DNA of 25,944 bases from a virus. The notes below the pieces were generated by a model. The model saw only the letters and a list, made by a program, of their open reading frames with translations. It was not told the origin of the DNA and ran no database searches. Below are positions 23,225-25,944 of the stretch, one piece after another. The stretch covers positions 1-25,944 of IMG/VR virus record IMGVR_UViG_3300021425_001932; one strand, given 5' to 3'. The position numbers and the translations under genes were made by a program. Numbering within the stretch: position 1 is the stretch's first letter; every line of letters starts with the position of its first letter.

Positions 23225-24740
23225 CTTTTAGCACACACTCTACTAATTTCTCTTCTTCGTGATGATCTGACTCTAACGCTATTCCTACAATAGATCCACC
23301 GTTAATCGTTGTACTTGCTGTGCCTTCGGCATCTACATATACAGCTTGTCCTTTTTTCACTGGTCCTACTACACGTACTGGAACACGCCCTTTAAGTGCA
23401 ATAGCTTGGCTGTCTTCTAAATCTTCATTCATAATAAGTGCAGGTTCAGTTGAAACAACACCCATTGCAATGTCTCCAATGTTAGCTGCTTCTACTTCGT
23501 GACCTTCGTGATCACAAACAGCAACTACTGTGCCAGGAGTTAGGTCTCCTGGTGTTGTGTATTTCTCTGCTAAATCAGCAAATTTTGCTGTAAGTGCAGT
23601 GCCTCGGAATAAATTTGCACGTAAATCACCGCTTGCATCACGTACTGCAACAGTATTTGCAGTTGTAGCAGTATCGCCAGATCTATTATTTCCGTTTACT
23701 ACTAGTGCAGATGCTTTTTCAGATGTACCAATAAAGTTTGTAGCATATACACGGTTAAATCTTGCATTGTCTGCTCCTAAATCAACTGTTGAAACTGTAA
23801 CACCGTCTGCTGTAAATCCTGGTTCAAAAGAGTTAGATTTAATCGAAAATGATCCCGGAGTGTCTGACGGTCTGTTAGTATCTGCTGTGTTTAGTGTGAT
23901 TGATTTTAATGTAATTTTAGTAGCTGTATTTTGTAGCACTGCTTCGTTGTCATTTTCAATAAAACAACGTAAATCGTTTGAGTCACCTAAGGCATAGCCT
24001 TCATCGGCAAATTCTACTAAATTACTAAAGACAGTTGGTTGTCCTGGAGCAGATGTTACATACGCAGATGCATCAATGCCGTTTAGTTTTTTAGCGTTTG
24101 ATGCTGTACCCCAGAAAAGATGTTCTGTAGATGTTACACCGTTAGTAGAAGCTAGTGTATTAATTAAAGTAATACCTTTTTTGATAATATCAAAACCAGG
24201 AATTCTATTTTCAGCATCACTACTATCAATAGTAAATTCGTCATTTGAAATAACGTGTACAACAGTATCATTAACAACAGAAACAATAACAGAATGGTTA
24301 ACAGCTTGAGTATCACGAACTGAACGTGATTGCATTTGGGTTACGCCGTCTCCAGCGTCTTGTGGACCAACTAGAACAAAGTCTGATCCGTTATAAGCAT
24401 ATAATTGTTCGTTGTTTGTATCCCACCAAAAATCACCTTCAGTAAGACCTGATGGTGCTGTAGCAAGTACTTCTGCGCCGCCTGTAGTACGCCATTTTGT
24501 TCCGTCAAAGAACTTTAATTTACTTGCACTAGAATCAAACCAAATTTGACCACTAATTGCTTTTGGTGGTGCTGTTGATCCTGCAAAGTTTTCTAGTAAG
24601 AAAACAAAATTTTCATTTTGTATTTCACCATACCCTGCATAGTTCTTACCAACTAACTTAATGTCAGTTGTTTGATCTAGTGTCCCATCCTCAACTACTG
24701 TTAAGACTGTTCTATTGTATCTGTCGATAGTATATGCCAT
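23220..24740 (-). CDS. Tail fibre-like structural protein
   Basis: A 506-residue repetitive structural protein. The N-terminal part (about 1-130) contains two 'G-x-(I/F)-W-(F/W)-D-(S/T)' units (SGQIWFDSSASKLKFFDGTKW; EGDFWWDTNNEQLYAYNGSDF), a repeat common in fibre proteins of marine T4-like phages. The middle is beta-rich with 'AxFNRVYATNFIG' and 'GTASNAKKLNG/GTSEKASAL' type fibre segments. The C-terminus has 'FADLAEKYTTPGDLTPGTVVAV', resembling the DLAExY...PGTVV element seen near the end of many phage fibre or receptor-binding proteins. The start ATG 24740 has AGGGG nine bases upstream. It probably forms a trimeric fibre on the tail. The specific gp equivalent is not assigned. Confidence 0.7.
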   Translation of the reverse strand: MAYTIDRYNRTVLTVVEDGTLDQTTDIKLVGKNYAGYGEIQNENFVFLLENFAGSTAPPKAISGQIWFDSSASKLKFFDGTKWRTTGGAEVLATAPSGLTEGDFWWDTNNEQLYAYNGSDFVLVGPQDAGDGVTQMQSRSVRDTQAVNHSVIVSVVNDTVVHVISNDEFTIDSSDAENRIPGFDIIKKGITLINTLASTNGVTSTEHLFWGTASNAKKLNGIDASAYVTSAPGQPTVFSNLVEFADEGYALGDSNDLRCFIENDNEAVLQNTATKITLKSITLNTADTNRPSDTPGSFSIKSNSFEPGFTADGVTVSTVDLGADNARFNRVYATNFIGTSEKASALVVNGNNRSGDTATTANTVAVRDASGDLRANLFRGTALTAKFADLAEKYTTPGDLTPGTVVAVCDHEGHEVEAANIGDIAMGVVSTEPALIMNEDLEDSQAIALKGRVPVRVVGPVKKGQAVYVDAEGTASTTINGGSIVGIALESDHHEEEKLVECVLKV

Positions 24741-24762
24741 CTGTTCTAACCCCTGTTATATG

Positions 24763-24789
24763 TAATATTTATCCAGCTTTGAAATATTA
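24763..24789. repeat. AT-rich inverted repeat between fibre genes
   Basis: TAATATTT (24763-24770) and AAATATTA (24782-24789) are perfect inverted copies separated by 11 bases. They overlap the stop codon of the upstream fibre gene and the late promoter variant. The all-AT stem would be weak as a terminator; it may only be a by-product of the promoter and stop codon sequences. Confidence 0.35.
24766..24773 (-). promoter_or_regulatory. Late promoter variant GATAAATA
   Basis: On the minus strand GATAAATA matches seven of eight positions of the T4 late octamer and lies 26 bases before ATG 24740, the same arrangement as the exact octamer ahead of the next fibre gene. Confidence 0.5.
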
Positions 24790-25944
24790 TGCTGTGCCTA
24801 TCCAAGTCCAGGCCCCTCCATTTACTTCAAACGTCATTGTTTGTCTTGTTGGTGTCAAGTTAGCATTAGCGTTAACTGGACTAAAGTTAACATCTTGTAC
24901 AACAGATTGTGCTGTTGAATCATCTGTTAACACTGATAGATAGCTCTTACTCATTGCAGATTGCACGTCAATACCTGTAACTTGTACGTTTGAATACGAA
25001 GTACAATGAATTCTTGCTCTAGTTCCATTTTCTTTTTCAGTTGCAGAATACAATGTTTCTAAAATAGCTTTAACATCATCATATGGATTACCTGTTGTTG
25101 GCTGTGTTAGTCCTGTAGTATCTAACATAAAAACAACAGGTTCGCTGTCAATTTGTGTATCTACATAAGATTTTGTAGCTGCATCAGTTGCTGCTGTCGG
25201 ATTAAGAACATCAACAATTTTATTATTTGATACGCTTACATCACCCGACGAATCAATTGTTAATCCAGCGCCAGTTGTGCTAATTGTAGTTCCGTCAAGT
25301 TCTATATTATCAACTTGTAAATCAGTAAGAGTGCCAACTTGTGCAAGTCCTAATGCAGTTGTAACTCCTGTTCCTAATGCAGTTGCACTTAGTACAGAAT
25401 TATCGTTGATTTTAAATTCTCTTCCGCTTTCGATGTTCCAATTTAAATTTGCACTAAAACTATCAGTAGCTTGTTTATATAATATTGTTTTGTCGCCGCC
25501 ATCTGATTTAATAATAATGCCGCCATTATCAACATCTGTATCACTGCCTAACGGACCTTCTCCTTGTCCTAATTCGATACTTTTATCTTCGACAGCGATA
25601 TTAGTAACATTTACATATGTAGCATCACCATTTACACGCAAGTTACCTTCAATTATTGCATCTCCAGTAGCGTGAAAGTCTCCTGATAAGTCTAAAGTAT
25701 ACTGTGGTTCATCAATGAATAAACCAATTCTATTAGCACTTCCGTCAATCTTTAACGCATTTGAAAAACTGTTTCCCGATCTTGTTCTTAATGCAATATC
25801 AGTGCCGCTTTGCTGTGTTTCTAGTGTAGTTGTAGTTCCTACAATCTTAAGAGTCATATACTCAGTATCAGCGATACCTACACTTAATCCTGCACTATTT
25901 TTAATTCTAATACTACCTGTAGTTTCGCCGTTTGCACCTGTAGG
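24787..25944 (-). CDS. Tail fibre-like structural protein, N-terminus beyond window
   Basis: The reading frame stays open to the right edge, so the ATG at 25857 is internal: 29 further codons are visible upstream ('PTGANGETTGSIRIKN' and following). The visible 385 residues are typical of fibre proteins of marine T4-like phages: 'IIEGNLRVNGDATYVNVTNI', 'AVEDKSIELGQGEG', 'DNGGIIIKSDGGDKTILYK', 'NWNIESGREFKINDNSVLSA' and 'PTAATDAATKSYVDTQI' are stock elements of such proteins. The C-terminal 120 residues form a distinct domain ending 'FEVNGGAWTWIGTA'. No late octamer is seen before ATG 25857, in keeping with a start outside the window. Confidence 0.75.
   Translation of the reverse strand, partial: PTGANGETTGSIRIKNSAGLSVGIADTEYMTLKIVGTTTTLETQQSGTDIALRTRSGNSFSNALKIDGSANRIGLFIDEPQYTLDLSGDFHATGDAIIEGNLRVNGDATYVNVTNIAVEDKSIELGQGEGPLGSDTDVDNGGIIIKSDGGDKTILYKQATDSFSANLNWNIESGREFKINDNSVLSATALGTGVTTALGLAQVGTLTDLQVDNIELDGTTISTTGAGLTIDSSGDVSVSNNKIVDVLNPTAATDAATKSYVDTQIDSEPVVFMLDTTGLTQPTTGNPYDDVKAILETLYSATEKENGTRARIHCTSYSNVQVTGIDVQSAMSKSYLSVLTDDSTAQSVVQDVNFSPVNANANLTPTRQTMTFEVNGGAWTWIGTA

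Noticed and set aside
23530-23997. Open frame of about 155 codons on the plus strand inside the fibre gene
   Set aside because: It is antisense to a clearly coding fibre gene, has low-complexity composition, and has no upstream ribosome site or matching family; it is a by-product of the opposite frame.
25277-25675. Open frame of about 132 codons on the plus strand inside the rightmost fibre gene
   Set aside because: Antisense to stock fibre repeats; it is Ser/Pro/Leu-rich as expected for the complement of such repeats, with no start context.
25855-25857. ATG at 25857 as start of the rightmost fibre gene
   Set aside because: The same frame continues open with fibre-like sequence to the window edge, so this Met is internal.
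1-25944. tRNA genes, integrase, transposase or attachment site
   Set aside because: None was recognised on either strand; the gaps are too short to hold a tRNA and no recombinase motif was seen.

Overview
The window looks like part of a marine T4-like (myovirus) phage genome, most plausibly infecting a low-GC marine bacterium (cyanophage or pelagiphage type). The DNA is AT-rich and almost completely coding, with no gap over about 60 bases. The right end holds long repetitive fibre-like virion genes preceded by T4-type late promoter octamers (TATAAATA and a one-base variant). Host and taxon are inferred from style and layout; no database search was possible.

Layout from right to left. (i) 22189-25944, minus strand: three fibre or tail-structural genes, the rightmost running off the window edge. 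(ii) 22150-22185: a near-consensus sigma70 promoter, TTGACA-17-TATACT, whose -10 lies inside a perfect 16-bp palindrome. (iii) 4562-22133: an unbroken minus-strand run of 18 genes, nearly all overlapping by 4 to about 32 bases. It encodes nine radical SAM proteins, two DSD-type glycosyltransferase-like proteins, two 'DEPNA' type glycosyltransferase-like proteins (one with tandem repeats), an SGNH hydrolase-like protein, a SAM methyltransferase-like protein, a 2OG-Fe(II) oxygenase-like protein and two proteins I do not recognise. (iv) 833-4594, plus strand: four overlapping genes (a tenth radical SAM protein, a very small APH/choline-kinase-like protein, two paralogous beta-propeller-like proteins) that converge on and overlap the end of the minus run. 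(v) 1-770, minus strand: an aspartyl/asparaginyl beta-hydroxylase-like oxygenase and the start of a second SGNH-like gene cut by the left edge.

The striking content is ten radical SAM proteins in about 18 kb of phage DNA, in four architectural classes: four with an N-terminal CC-type twitch/SPASM-like cysteine cluster, two with a CYHP version of that cluster, two with a C-terminal SPASM-like region and CGxxGDP in place of GGEP, and two with a shorter C-terminal cysteine region and GGEP. They alternate with enzymes that act on sugars, hydroxyls, esters or methyl acceptors. My inference is a phage-encoded tailoring pathway, either for a glycan (host envelope or virion) or for a protein target such as the neighbouring fibres. 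Neither substrate nor product can be read from the sequence. A sigma70-type promoter at the head of the run, against late-type promoters on the fibre genes, suggests the pathway is expressed early by host polymerase.
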